From assembly GCA_018907035.1 (NCBI GenBank), contig JACCIC010000295.1, forward strand, positions 369,001-433,000: a stretch of DNA of 64,000 nucleotides. The letters are read 5' to 3'. The notes beneath the pieces were generated by a model. The model worked only from the letters and a program-made list of their open reading frames with translations, did no database searches and was not told the DNA's origin. Positions 34,570 through 47,454 of the stretch are shown in pieces. The DNA comes from Sycobia sp. Sy_11 (taxonomy: Eukaryota; Arthropoda; Insecta; Hymenoptera; Epichrysomallidae). Positions within the stretch are counted from its first letter, which is position 1; each line of letters starts with the position of its first letter. Made by a program: the position numbers and the translations under genes.

Positions 34570-35160
34570 CTTAAAAACATTCGAAATCTATTCGAGTCTC
34601 GCCTATTCTTAGCTTTACGTTTTTTCTACAGAGTTGTGCATTTATTTTATTTTACTTCGGTATCTTTTTTATCTTCATTGGTTGTTAACGGAATAAGTCG
34701 CGCAATATGTCTGCGGAATATACTAGTTACTGTTTTAATTGTTGCCACTCATTCGAAACCATCCGGACCTAGATGGATATCTCGAAAACGTACGAGCGAC
34801 CCTTTTGCTGGCGAATATCGGTCGTTCATTACCAGAGCAAGTTGGCCGACGGCAAAGTTCGCAGTTCTTTTCTTCCATTTGCTTTTTTCCTGTAAATGTT
34901 GAAGATATTCCTTGCTTCATCATTTCCAAAAATTGTTGCGTAGTCTTTGAAGCAAGTTAAGCCGTTTAAGTAAAGGCTCGAGGCCGTTCGGTGGTTCCTC
35001 GTCCAGGATTAAATGTTCGTAACGAGCTCCGTTTTGGGAAAAACTTATCTGATGCGAGAATCGGTATTTCCTTTGCAAAATCGGCCGCTTGAGCAAGCTT
35101 GATGACTACGATTCGAGCTTGTTGTAGTTCCTCGCAAGTCAGAAATTTCGGCACTATGCT
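34570..35160 (-). pseudogene. BEL/Pao pol C-terminal relic
   Basis: From 35154 leftward: LTCEELQQARIVVIKLAQ and FAKEIPIL, the segment between RNase H and integrase of BEL/Pao elements, then LRTFNPGRG (for L-N-P-F-L-D). A deletion joins this, near 34960, to the integrase C-terminus: EYLQHLQEKSKW, then LALVMND, HLGPDGFEWVATIKT and RRHIARLIPL. The integrase catalytic core is missing. It differs from the BEL/Pao copy at 1292-5033, which lacks exactly this part, so the two cannot be compared directly. Confidence 0.6.
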
Positions 35161-35655
35161 TAATTTCTACTTGCGTCTTCACAAGTTAATTATTAATCGT
35201 AAACAATATACTACTTGTTGCACGTAAGTGCAAGCTTTGCGAAACTTCCTACGTACGGCGCCAGTTTACAGGAGCAATCGCGAGTCAGACAGGGCACCAT
35301 GACACCATTGTCCGTTGATCGCTAACTAATTAGGCTTTGTACCGCGAGTCGCTAAATCAGTGTGATTCTCCTTAAATCTAATATAAAATAATATTAAATA
35401 AACTTATAGTAATAAATAAATATAAAACTCGAGCGTCTTCCCTTTCTTACAAACATAGATATTTTTATTTTTGCATTCGCCCAGACTTACATATCATTCT
35501 GGGGAAAAGGGAAAACTCCGCAAAAACCCAATGGGGAAAAAAACTTGAGGAGAAAACCTTTTCCAAAAATAAGAATTTACAATGCGCTATTCACAATATG
35601 TTTTATTAAAATTTTTTACCTTTTACTTACAATAATTATATCAATAACAAATTTT

Positions 35656-35721
<66 letters not shown>

Positions 35722-36160
35722 CATATTCATACATACATTCATACATACATACATATATATATGGACAAATACCGCATCGTCTCGCTCTAACTCGCTTTGG
35801 CGTTACTTTTGTCATGAAATCCATTTCATAATCTGATGTTTTAATTTTAAAAGTCTTTTCAAATCCGTCAGTAACAATACTCCACCTTGTAGAAAGAATC
35901 GCCGATTACTGTGCAATCTCCAGCCAGTGTTAATTCTACGCCATGCCCAGTATGGTAATTCTACTCATACCTATACCTCAACGATTACGCTGTTCGAAGA
36001 ATTGTCCCGTGATCAAACCGAAATCATTGGGAGAATACAAGAGGGACATTGGTCTTGTGGTCCGAAAATGAGATATTCGATATGAGAATTCTCACGAAGA
36101 CCTAAATTTGCTCCTCAAGTGGATTGCAGAGCACCAGCAAAGTTCGCAGAGAACTGATGA
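35161..36160. other. Possible LTR debris and compound microsatellite
   Basis: 35216-35452 begins TGTTGCACGTAAG and ends CTTTCTTACA, which could be a solo LTR, but no duplicate or target duplication confirms it. A compound (TA)n(TG)n(CATA)n microsatellite covers 35659-35762. The rest shows no gene. Confidence 0.3.
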
Positions 36161-36169
36161 AGATTCAAT

Positions 36170-36640
36170 ATAGACACTTCCCGAAAAATTTAAGGGGAAG
36201 CTGAGTTATGGCTTGATGTGTTGAAGAAAAGAGGCCGAACCATGTTGACTCTAATCCGTTCTGCTACGACAAAATGGTATGGAGCAAGTTCATAATATCG
36301 AAGTAAAAAGTCAGAAAGGCAGATACTAGGACCAAAGGACCGAGTAAACCGTCAAATGAATATATCACTTGCCTCCTCTCGATATTCAATCGGTTAGATT
36401 CACCTCTCCCCGCGACAGAGCAATTTCATAGACTGTTGCGAATGCGCTCCCCGAAATTCAGCGAAAGATACCAAGGAAATTATTTAATACAATTAACGAA
36501 TTGCTCGAATTAGCCAGAGAGACCAAATTCGAATTGGAGTATGAAAAATGCCATCACACTACTCCTTCACCGAATAAAGCAATTTTATGCGAAGCTGGAT
36601 ATAAATCGCTAGCCTCAGCGGTCTAAAGCCAAAGTAGCTG
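36170..36640 (+). pseudogene. Gypsy-type gag relic
   Basis: Broken frames on the + strand read MLTLIRSATTKWYG and then NELLELARETKFELEYEKCH followed by HTTPSPNKAI. This resembles the end of the capsid region and the pre-knuckle linker of some arthropod Ty3/gypsy gag proteins. Stops occur throughout, no pol follows and no LTRs were found. Confidence 0.4.
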
Positions 36641-36649
36641 CCACCGTTT

Positions 36650-37910
36650 CTCATGAAGATTAGAGCCAAGAGAAGAGGCTCGATCCTGGATTGGCAAAAG
36701 TACTTAAGGTATCAACTCAAATGCAGTCAAAATTCAGGCAGGTTAGAATCTCGCAATACACCTTTTATTCATATCAATATTTCTTTCTCTGAAATGACGT
36801 TTTAAATTTCATTCTTACGTGAATTATGCTGTGCATATGAAGATGTTGACTTACACCATAGGCCCGAAAATATTTTATTTATATAAGCTTCTTTTTCATT
36901 TTCATATAAAACTATATAATCGTATCTATAATCACACGATTCATTTTTATTATAACACATCCTCTTTGGAGTCCTGCTGAACAAAGAGTTGTTTAGAGTC
37001 TCACTAACTTGCGAGCAACGTACTATTAAAATGTACAGCATTGGTAACGAGTTTGTCGAGTTTTTAAGTCTTCAAGTACAAAGTTTTTCAATTGTAATCT
37101 AAAGTATTTTTCTTTATTTTCATTAGTTTTGCACCACTTAGGGATATTTTTAGAGTAACCTGAATTTTTTCTCAATTCCCTATGTTCTGTTTCACCGCGT
37201 AAAAATTTTTTCAGTCACGTATTGCGGTTCACAATCGGGATTCCTGTTCACTTTTCAATTGATACTATAAAAAGCATTATACTACAAGAGTTTATGACTG
37301 TGCTTGTGCATTACATTTCCGATTGATTAGTAATAACATAATTAGAGGCATTTTGCGGCTGATGTCATGAACTGCAAGAAAAACGCTAAATTAACTCTAT
37401 ATGAGCGTTAGAGGGAATAGAAAAGAGAAGAAGTCGCGTCGTTCCCGTGCTCAACGGCGATAATGTGCGGCGGCGACATAGAAGGGAAAAAGGAGGTCGC
37501 GATACATCAATACCCAAGGGCTTTGGATCGCAACAGAGACGGAAGAAAAGAGAAAGAAGATTGTAGCGCACCAGATTGAGGGCGGTGGACAGCGTCGATC
37601 TGGAGCTCATGGAAAGGTTCGTACATAAGTACCGATTATTAGTTAAGCGTGGAAGCCTCGATCTGCTCTTTGGATCCTTTATATAGGCCGCGCAGGATCA
37701 TGTCAAATCTTTCCATGGTAGAAGCGTACAACTATAGCCGTTCGGATAGAGGGACGTGGTCGTCAGGCAGAGGCCCCTGACTTCTGCCGAAGATGCAGGG
37801 AAAGTTCTAGCAATAAAACGGTACAGCTTTCCAATCATTGATACAGATATGCAGGATTCCTCGCAATCGAGCTCGTCGCTCATTTTAACAAGCCTGAAGT
37901 CGGCGTCACG
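36650..37910. other. No gene recognised
   Basis: Includes a GC-richer block at 37380-37910 (GGCGGCGACATAGAAGGG...) with small frames on both strands but no domain; perhaps repeat debris. Confidence 0.35.
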
Positions 37911-37912
37911 TA

Positions 37913-38313
37913 CGAGGGTGGTTCAATAAGTACCCGTATTTGAAGACAAAGGATGTTCCTTAGGGAAGCTGAAGTTATTATCGTGTGCTGCCATCTATCA
38001 AAGGACGCCAAAACAAATTTCCCAAAACAAACACCCCCCGCATTTACCCGATCTCACTCCCTATGACTTCTTCTTGTTTCCTAACATAAAGAAATGGCAC
38101 GCGAGAAAAAACTTTTGCTCGAACGAGGAAGTTATCGCCAAGACAGAGACATATTTTGAAGAGTTCGAAAAATCCTTTTTTTGGAGGGGTTAAATGGCCA
38201 TAAGGTTAGGAGAAGTATATCTTTCTAAAAGAGGACTATGTTGTAAAATAAAAAAAAAATTTGAAAAACTGGTGTCTTCATTTCTAACACGGGTACTTAT
38301 TAAACCGTCCTCG
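37913..38313 (+). mobile_element. Deletion derivative of a mariner element (401 bp) with both TIRs
   Basis: Flanked by TA on both sides (37911-37912 and 38314-38315). Left end CGAGGGTGGTTCAATAAGTA and right end, read inward, CGAGGACGGTTTAATAAGTA are ~30-bp terminal inverted repeats with about 90% identity by eye. Inside, the + strand encodes only the transposase C-terminus: PHLPDLTPYDFFLFPNIK, then NEEVIAKTETYFEEFEKSF, as in mariner after the second catalytic Asp. The N-terminus and most of the catalytic domain are deleted. It can only move if an active relative supplies transposase. It is a different mariner family or copy from the relic in SPH1, whose C-terminus reads differently. Confidence 0.85.
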
Positions 38314-38746
38314 TATAGTGAGGTTTGCACAGTCGGCGGGAACGTTCAATGGCCTAATAGACATCAACACCTTCGATTTATCATCAGATATGCCAGACAG
38401 TTCCAACACATGGAGTATGCGCGTTAGAGGCTTTACCTCTTGTTGCGCTGATTGGCTTAAGAATAGGACATTTGCTTAATAATAAGATAAGCAATAAGAC
38501 TACTAAACAAATAACTGGTAATATATACCTATATATTTTCCAAAGTACTACAATTAATTTATACTTTTTACTAGAACAACTAAAGCTATATCATCAACAT
38601 TAGTTTTAACAAGCCTTCATATAATATATTCAGATAATGGATAAATTTATAATATCAAGAGCAATACCGAATCCGAGTCCATTGATCTACCTCCAGTGAT
38701 GTTATCATGAAATCCCAAAATGTTTCTCATAGGACATTATTGTGTT

Positions 38747-39070
38747 CCAGTTAATTAGTTTAGTAGTTAGTTAGTTGACGTTTTCGTTCGATGGTGATTT
38801 GGTTGGTTAGTTAGTTATTTATTTAGTTAGTTATCTAGTGATTTAGTGATTTTTTCTAGTTCGTTAGCTAAAAAGCCAGTTAATTATCAATACAGTTAAT
38901 TAGTTAGTCATTAAGCTAGGTGGTTGTTTTGTTAGTTTACTACTCTTATCTATCTAGATAACTACTGACATATCCTCACCCATAGCCACATGTACACTGC
39001 TAGTTAGTTAGAGAATTAATTAATTAATTAGTTGATACGACAGATCCGTAGTCAGTTAGTTCGATCGGTA
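38747..39070. repeat. Degenerate TTAG/GTTA tetranucleotide-rich tract
   Basis: GTTAGTTAGTT-type tetramers recur irregularly over about 320 bp, broken by unrelated bases. It is not the insect telomere unit TTAGG. No gene. Confidence 0.6.
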
Positions 39071-39389
39071 GTAGTATATAGTTCGGTCTTCGAAAATATA
39101 GAGAGAAATATTTCTATGGAAAGTTTAGGTTGTTATTCATTGAACTAAATTCTATTATCGCAATTCATTCTTTAAACTTCTCTCATATAAAAACTCTCTT
39201 AAAGCAGTATTATTGTTTTCAATTAATCATGGAGATAAACATTCAATTATGCTTTAAGCTGGGTAAACATAAAATCGTTGTAAAATAACTAGCCTTGAAT
39301 ACTTTCATTAAATTAGTAATTATATTCTTTTTATAAATATTTTTTTATATTAAATAGAAACTTTTTATACAATACATAAAAGTCAATAA

Positions 39390-39928
39390 TCTATCATATA
39401 ATTAAAATTTGTCATAGTACAATTAAGTATTGTAATTTTAAGGAGTTGTACTAACTTTAAATTCTCAATCAGGCTCAAAAATCGAATGCATTATATACTA
39501 ATATTTGTTTTGTACATAATATAGATCGATAGGCAACAAGTTATGTATACATACAATATATTTTTTTCCAGCGATAAATATTATCTTAATGTTTCATTAA
39601 TGCTTCACTAACATGAAGGAAGATCTTTTCAATTTTTCGATAAATGTACTAATTTTTAATAAAACAATTCATAATATCTTAAAATGTTTATCAATAATAT
39701 TATCGTGGGTTCAAATGGCTTTAAATATGCGTCCCTTTTCAGCATTAGTTTTTGATAACGCACAAACATATATTATTCTAATTATTCTAAAATTCATTGC
39801 AGCTATGTATACAGCTATTTTAATTCTAATATCGAATGAAAAATTACAAGATATATAAAAGAACCTCTTGATAGTTAAATGTATTCTGTTTTGTAATAAT
39901 AGAAAACATCCAAGTTAAACAGATCAAA
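39390..39928 (+). promoter_or_regulatory. SPH3 upstream region with TATA box, duplicated upstream of SPH4
   Basis: TATATAAAAG at 39852-39861 lies 68 bp before the SPH3 ATG, a good distance for a TATA box plus short leader. The leader contains AAAACATCCAA, also present 17 bp before the SPH4 ATG. A longer match (AACTAATTTTTAATAAAA..., then GGCTTTAAAT...) aligns 39645-39870 with 52865-53140, so the promoter region was copied with the gene. In SPH4 the TATA position reads GATATATAG and a (TA)n has expanded nearby (53026-53074). The ORF at 39613-39858 overlaps this region and is broken in the SPH4 copy. Confidence 0.5.
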
Positions 39929-42900
39929 ATGAAGCGCTCCAGCTTACTATTTGTAATCATTTTAACAATTACTTTCATAAAAATTGATGGTGAGTGGATT
40001 TAATTCCAATTATGTTCAATTATAATGCATTTTTTTTAAAGTAAAATAATCATAAATATGAAATTATTAATTTAACTTATTTTTACTGCAAGGATTGGCT
40101 TGTTTTTGCTTCTTTGTTATAAAACCAATAGTTGGAAAACTATGCAAGGAAAAAAAGTTTAAAATAATCAATATGAATTAAAATAATATAAGAATATGAC
40201 ATCTGATAATGGTGTAGTATATTTCCTGAGTTAGAATATATTAGAGTTCATGTTTTATTCAAATACAAAATATCAACGCTAGAAGCTTAAAACTGAGATC
40301 CACATCATTGATCAATGTTGATAGGTTATGATTAAAATATTTCAAATATTTGAGAGACAAGTTGAATTATAAATGTACCAGATATATATCATCTCTGTTG
40401 CGGATAATCAGGTATAAGAAGACACAAAAGTATAATAATTTCATTTTCAAAAAGGGATGAAGGTATTCTAAAATAAATTCTCTCAATTTATTGAATTATT
40501 TTTTATTTTTTAATAGTTGAAATAAGTAGATAAATTGCCTCTTGACACCTACTTGCAGCAAAAACAGGGAAATAAGGTTACTTTTCCTCGAAACTTACTA
40601 TTCTGTTGTAAAAAATATTTACATCAAGAATGATGCAAGTTTAAATCACAGCTTTTAGTGAAATGCACTTATCTATGTGATTAATGTTTGTGTATTCAAT
40701 CGTACAACAAATCATCTCATCTAGAAAGTATCCAAGTGCTAAAAAAAAGATAAAACAAATGGTGTCTATTAAAGATCAACATAGAGTATTGTTAATAATT
40801 TTCTGCATTCATTTATTTTGGTCAACTTATCTACAATATCTTTGTGCACATGACATACTGCTAAATTTATTTACTTCCCTACTTATTATTTAATGGAACG
40901 CTATGGTTACCGAGCAAAGCTCTCATTTCACTTTAGCTTGGCGATCGTGCAACGTCACATATATATGCAGACATTTACTAAAATTTTATTATATTTTTGC
41001 GTATTAGATATGAATTTCTATTCCACAGTATTATACTCATTATTTTGCAAATATGTTTTTTTTCCTAACATTTATATTCATTACATTAAATATTCATACA
41101 ATATCATATACATGCTATTTCCAAAGCTGAACTCTTATTCAAAGTCTTACTCTCATTGTGAAAGGTATTTTTTCGATAACAGAATAATGAATTGTAGACT
41201 TTCAAAATTCGAATTGCGAATACCTGTAAGAATAACTAATAAATTGATAATTTAAAAATTATGAAAATTATGAACTTCTATAACTTAACAATCCTCGGAT
41301 ATACACGAGGATACGTATTTTTTCTAAAGGAGTGAAATTTTTTTTAGACCTATAGCTTAACTTTTTTAAAACTATCTTTCATAGAGATATTACAAATGGT
41401 TATTGGTTTTTAGATAAATTTTTGCACGAGTAAGTCTGTCACATTGATCACTACTTCAGGCGTTAATGTATGAGGTAGTAATGAAGACATTCATGAAAGC
41501 CAGGAAGTTTGAAAATTGTGAAATCAGAGTGTCCATTACTTATGTATACACATTTTCCATTTCGAATATACCATATCTCTTCCAATAAAATCAAACTGTA
41601 AGAGATCAATGATGCCCTCCCTCCTTGAAATACAAGACTTTTATCTTATGTGTATTATTATTAGCTTTAATAATATTTTAATTATTTTTCCAATGAAATA
41701 CTTAAGCAATTATATATTGAATCTGAAAGTACTGTAATGAAATATAAACATTCACAAATATACAATAAAGCCGGAAATGTGCGAGTTTTAAAACAAACTC
41801 TTAACCACAGTTTTGTTTTCTAGTTCAAATAAAACGTTTAATGATTCTCCAAATATTGCCTGTAATTTCAGAATTTGAAATTTTATCATTTGATTTTGTT
41901 TACATTTTACGTCAAGTAAATAATTGCATTCATTCGTTCATTCATTAATTCATTCATTTTACTATTTTATATAAAACAATATTTTTGATTTGAATACTCT
42001 ATTCTTCTCATTTTTATCAAGAAATTGTTTTTAATAAAGAAATAATTACAGAATAACCTATATTTATGCCCAAACTTTTAGCTTTTATGCTCAAACAGTC
42101 TGTATTTAATTGCAGCGAAAATTTCAAAAACAGAAAGCATTATTAGTGGTGATGAGGCAAGAGAGGGTTGGTTCAAATATCACGTTTCCGTTCAAGTAAA
42201 TAATACTCATCGATGCGGAGGAGCCGCTATTGGTTCAAAGTTCGTACTCACAGCTGCGCTATGTTTCTTGCACGATGTAACAGGAAACTTATTACATATG
42301 CATTTCTCGATTTTAGTCGCTTTCAATTCTTTAAGTCCAAGTGAAAATTCGCAGCGAATTGACATTACTAAAGTCTATTTACATATATCATATATACCAC
42401 ACGTTTCGGATTCCACTTCAGTATTTTCTACAGGCGGAGACTTGGCTATCGCCGAAGTAAGTTGTTAGTATTTCGTAAAATGTTCCTACAAACCTTCCGT
42501 AAAATGTTTGTATAAAATAAAACTTGTAAAAATCTATTTACGAATAAATACACTTTTACAATTTTATTACTAAAACTTCATATTCTTGCTCATACTTCCA
42601 TGTAACGTACTCGATAATTTATAAAAGTTTCATTTTAGTTGCAGGCACCGTTTAGTATGGCAAACAACGTAAATGTAAAATTATTACAAATACCAAAGAA
42701 TTTTACACATTGGCGCAAAACTTTTATTATAACAGGTCATGGGTTTCATAAATATTCAGTTCATAAAAACGAAACAACTGGACAAGAGACGCCTTACTTG
42801 GTGAGTGATGGCAATTTACGATTCGCTAAAACTCGCATCATGACTACAATTAAATGTGAAGATTTATACGAACATCCGATCCATAATTCCAAATTCTGCG

Positions 42901-43258
42901 CATCGGTAGCTCAACTCAAGGGAGCCGGACCACGAGGAGTCTGTGGGGTAAAAGAGCTTACATTAAATTTACATTTAATTTAAACAAAACTGTATATATT
43001 TAATAGTAAAAAATCTTAATATTTTAGGGTGACAGTGGCAGTCCGCTTGTCTACAAAAATGAAATCGTGTATGGAATACTTGTGGGAGGGGCTTCTATGT
43101 GTGATGAAACAGTGCTACCAGCAATCTACACAAGGGTCACATACTATAGAAAATTTATTCTTGATATACTTTCAGGTGATATTAATCGTGTATTAATGCA
43201 TATATTAACTTTAGTGCGCAATTCTTCTACAGGCGAATATGCTTTTGTAGAAGATTGA
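39929..43258 (+). CDS. SPH3: secreted serine protease homologue (His57 to Leu)
   Basis: Complete 313-aa gene. Exons 39929-39989 (signal peptide MKRSSLLFVIILTITFIKID, donor GTGAGT, phase 1), 42116-42456, 42639-42947 and 43028-43258 (TGA). Mature start IISGDE is preceded by Ser (KTES), so the usual Arg/Lys activation cleavage site is gone, and the second residue pair of the I-(V/I)-G-G motif is altered. RCGGA; LTAALC (His lost); GGDLAIAEV (Asp kept); GVCG|GDSGSP (Ser kept, Gly189). Six cysteines fit three disulfides. About three quarters of exon-2 residues match SPH4 by eye. Intron 1 is 2.1 kb; the other introns are 80-182 bp. Predicted secreted and non-catalytic. The frames at 40684-41255 in intron 1 show no domain. 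Confidence 0.9.
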
Positions 43259-44894
43259 ATTGTAGATTAAAAAATGTCTGTGTATTATAGATTAAAAATT
43301 TATTGTAGAATTATAGAAAAAGTATGTTTTTGCAGTAGATTGAATTCTAGATTAAAAAATTGTAAATTAATATAGCTGTACTATTTTTTTCAGATATAGT
43401 GCTAAATAACATATCTGACAACTTTAAACAATATTACTAATTGTTTAAATACAAAGATCACGTTTCTTCATTTCAGTTACGCAACTCTATAAATATTTTC
43501 CTCTATTGTTATTACTGGATTACGCTCCAAAGAATCGGGACGTTACTTTGGGAAACTATAGAATCTGAACGGATTGGACTCGAATAAATCATGTCTGTAA
43601 AATTAGTTTTATAGATTGATACAATCATCTTTGATATTCTAGTAAAGATGTGGCGGGATGTGTCCTTATCGTGAATATAACAGTCACGCATTACTGATAA
43701 GGAAAGCTTTTCTAGAAATTATTTACTACGAAAAACGACCAAATATTGGCGAGTTGGTTTAAAATTCTTACAGAATTGAAAAAGATGAATTCACCTAAGT
43801 GGTCGATCCTCTTAACGATAAAAATTAAAACAGCGTAGAAAATTATCTGGAAAATTTTTGTATTAACATTACATTCTCCGAATAAATCATTTAGATTGTG
43901 TTAGCATATTCATATTTGTGCCAGTAATTTTATTATTGCCAAACTTGTATCAAAAGACCTAAATATTGTTAGCAAAAGAGTAAGTAAAGTAGGGGTTACA
44001 AAACAAAGATAATTGCTAACGAAAATGAATATCTTAAATATATCTGATGCATTCTTGTTATCAAAGAGACGTGTATTTCCGAAGAAGACGCGGAAAGTAG
44101 ACATTAATCTAGCGAATCGTTAAAAAAAATAACGGTATTACGTCAGAAGCAGTCGAAAATCATGAAGATACCTATCATTTTCTTTGATTAATGAACGGTG
44201 ATTTACTATAATTCCTTGCAACACATCGGACATTACGCAGCTATTTTAAGGGGTCTAACTAATGGTCGTCCCAACTTGATAATAACTTAATAATTTGATG
44301 AACTGTTCGCGCCATCGTAGTCGTCGATCAGATAGTACAATGTTCATTTCCGTATTATTAAATTATTATACGCTCAGGTGCTAACGACTCGCCGTAAAAT
44401 AATTATCTAAATGAGTACTTAAATCTCAATACACCATATACAGCTTGACAAATTCATTAAAATTTGTTTGCAAATGATACCTCAATATGTTGCAAACTAA
44501 AAAATTAAAATTTTTTTCAATAGTTTCCTTAGTTTCATATGATAAATTAAAAGAACAAATCGATCTTACAGTCCTTCCGTAAACGAATATAATTATAATA
44601 ACAATCAGAGGGTCCTTGTTCCTCATCAAAATCGTAGAATTTAAAGTATAGGATAGTAGAAAATAAATAATAAAAAATAAATAGGAATTGGATGATGTTA
44701 TGCAGGGTGTTCTTATTCATTTTTTCTTATTCATTCTTATACCATCTTTTTTTCTAGAATTTCAAGAAAAAAATAGCTTATGTCCTACCAAAGATGATAT
44801 GGAGTATATATTTCGAATTTCAGAGTTTGATAAGATTTGATTTGATATGATATGATATAATATTATGTTTTTTATTGATATGATTGATATGAGG
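43259..44894. other. No gene recognised
   Basis: AT-rich intergenic DNA. The small minus-strand frames at 43910-44104 and 44426-44629 have no recognisable content. Confidence 0.4.
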
Positions 44895-45145
44895 TATTTA
44901 AGATGGTGAGGAAAGTCAGATTGTCTTAACAACATAGAATATAGTTTATTTTTTTATTATTTTTAATTTTTAATTTAATTTATTTTTAGTAATAAGTTGT
45001 ATTTCAGATTCTTCGGGGGTGATCACAAACAAGGACAGTCTGACTGTCATTATTTTAATTAAATATATTATAGTATAAGGACTGTAAGACCGATAAAAAT
45101 ATTTCTTAATTTAATTCAGAACAGTCGACATAAGTACAATTTTTA
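44895..45145 (+). repeat. Dispersed repeat family P copy 2
   Basis: Shares with 29580-29870, in the same order: GAGGAAAGTCAGATTGTC (first palindrome, worn), a T/A-rich stretch, CGGGGGTGATCACAAACAAG followed by GGACAGTCTGACTGTCATTAT, then GGACTGTAAGACCGATAAAA and CAGTCGACATAAGTACAATT. The hammerhead-like part is not readable here. Confidence 0.6.
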
Positions 45146-46315
45146 ATATCAAGCAAATATTCTACAAAATCGTGCTAAGTAAATATTTATTCAATCGAGA
45201 TAATATTTATCCACATGAAAATCACTTTCTTAGCTTTAGTAAAGAATTACGTCATTCAAACAAAATATAAATTTAATTACTGCTTACATAAATATTAATT
45301 TAATAAAAGTTTTTTATAATGCATATAGTAATCAACTATAGAAGAACAAAGTTATCTAAATTATCAATTCAAAAAACTATTTATTAATTATCATGATGAT
45401 AATATGAGACGATCTTGCTGCGTAGCTAATACATCACTTAGATGTACAATATTTTAATTTCCAATAATTACTCCAAATTAAAATAATCGGTCATTGGTCG
45501 GAAGCCAACAGTTGAGTGCATAAATCCGGGCAAGAAATCAATATACTCGCACTTAACAACAAATGTATTAGCAATTAATTATGATAATTAAATATTTTAT
45601 TTATATGATGTAATTCTTTACTAAAAACAAGAAAGTGATTTTCATTCGGATAAATATTATCTCGATTGAAGAAATATTTAATTAGCACGATTTGTTTAAA
45701 TATTTATTGAAATGTTACGGGAAATTAAAAAAAAAATTGTTATTAAAATGAGTTTCAAATTTTTCCTACCTTTGAGCATTTATAATTATCTTGTCTAATT
45801 GCCAAGAAATAAAAAAAAATGTTGACATAAAAAGTATATTTCTATAAATGATAAACTTTTTTAATAAAAAATTTCGAAAATATTTTACAATTCAAAGTGA
45901 GCTACAATAAACACTATTACATTTCAATTCAGAATGGTCTCAGAATTTTGCAGATAGTTAGGATATAAGAATCATCTGAAAAAGAATCAAACCTTTTTCG
46001 TAAGACTGTAATACGATTGTTGGATAGACGTTTTATAATAGTTTAAATATCTGTTGAAATTTCATCTACTGGTCACGGAAATAGAAATACGATACATGTG
46101 TTAGATTTATTCGTTACTTGTTGAAGTTGTTTTAATCTTACTTAAACAATAAAATATCATAAAATTTCAAATAATACATTGTATTTGATGCATCTAGGCT
46201 GTTACGCGATAATCATTGTTTGAATAATATCCTTATATAAATCAGCACGTTAAAGTAATCTCATTCTGATATTGTTAAATTAATGCTCGCATTAAATAAA
46301 TTTAATTTCGCTTCG
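45146..46315. other. Intergenic; short copy of repeat family Q at 45474-45560
   Basis: AAATTAAAATAATCGGTCATTG followed after a short gap by CCGGGCAAG recurs at 62208 and, in part, at 63527 and (reversed) 47825. Otherwise AT-rich with no gene. Confidence 0.45.
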
Positions 46316-47250
46316 GACCCAGGATGGAGCTTTGGGCCGCGCCACACGTTAACTCTTTTCGCTTAGAGCCCTCTGCCGTTTCGTGCAGAATGGATCTGTC
46401 CCTCACATAATCTCCGATGATCTGGAGTAGGTACTTAGGTACATTGAAGTCCTTCTCTAGTGCCCCCAGCACGTCTGTCCACCTAACCAAGTTGAAGGCG
46501 TTTTTGATATCAAGTGTGACCAGAAGACACACAGGTCGGGAGAAGTAATTCCTCCACTCCGTAGTTCTAGCCGCCTCTACTACCTTCTAAATAGCATCGA
46601 TGATGGACCGCCCTCTCCGAAAACCATACTGCCTCTCGGAAAGATCGCCAGATGTAAAAAGCGACGCCTGTAGGCGGGGTCTCACCAGCTTTTCCAGGAG
46701 TTTCCCGGCGGTGTCTAGCATGCATTAGGGTCTGCACGCCGACGGAGCACTATAATGTCCCATTCCCTTGCATATCAGCACAAGTCGCGCCTCCTTCTAG
46801 CGAGGATAAAATATTCCCGCACTAAGGCACGACTTGTACATGCCAAGCAAAAGTTCAGGATGACTCTGTACCACCGCTTTTAACACTTCCGCTGGAAATC
46901 CGTCAGTTCCGGTTCCCTTGTTGTTCTTCAGAGAGTGCACTTCTCTCTCTAGCTCCGCCCTTGTAAAGGACGGTGGCTCAAAGCCCTTGGGAACCAGGAG
47001 CTCATCCCCATGAATAAATGGGACGATGCCGTCCATCACTTCCGCGCTCATAGGCATGTTTTTAGGGAACATGCCTAATTTGCGGATTATGATTTTGTAC
47101 CCCAATTGCCACGGATCGGTGTTCAGATCTTTTCATAGCTTTTTCCAGCATCCGTATTTAATAGTTTTAATGTCTCGCTTTAGAGTCTTCTTCACCGTTA
47201 TATGTTGGGCGATCCTAAGGGCGACATCGCGGTGGCACCTTTAAGCCGTT
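46316..47250 (-). pseudogene. R1-clade non-LTR retrotransposon fragment, reverse transcriptase (minus copy)
   Basis: Read leftward: the linker before RT (about 47240-46800; PPSFTRAELEREVHSLKNNK, GTGTDGFPAEVL) and the RT core start (GKLLEKLVRPRLQA, QYGFRRGRSIIDAI, LVTLDIKNAFNLVRW, YLLQIIGDYVRDRSILHE), cut off at SILGP. A few stops break it. The part 46316-46890 is about 95% identical by eye to 48310-48885 of the plus copy, so both are recent members of one family. The YADD region and everything after it are missing, as is the endonuclease. Confidence 0.8.
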
Positions 47251-47454
47251 TGGGCTACGCAGCTATCAATCATATTTTTCTCTGGAGTTAATATTTAATC
47301 ATTATTATAACAACAATCTTAAATAATTAAGTTATTAATTTATCTCGGTTGCTCAATAATATTTAGGTATAATAATAATAGCAATGATAATTATTATAAC
47401 ATATTATAATGATAATAATCGTTATGTAAATAATAATTTATTATACACTTTTGT

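Noticed and set aside
35545..35790. 81-aa frame with Ile-Tyr and Cys-Val repeats
   Set aside because: Translation of a compound TA/TG microsatellite.
40684..41255. Two adjoining frames of 69 and 120 aa in SPH3 intron 1
   Set aside because: No domain, no matching frame in the SPH4 copy of the intron, and composition typical of AT-rich intron.
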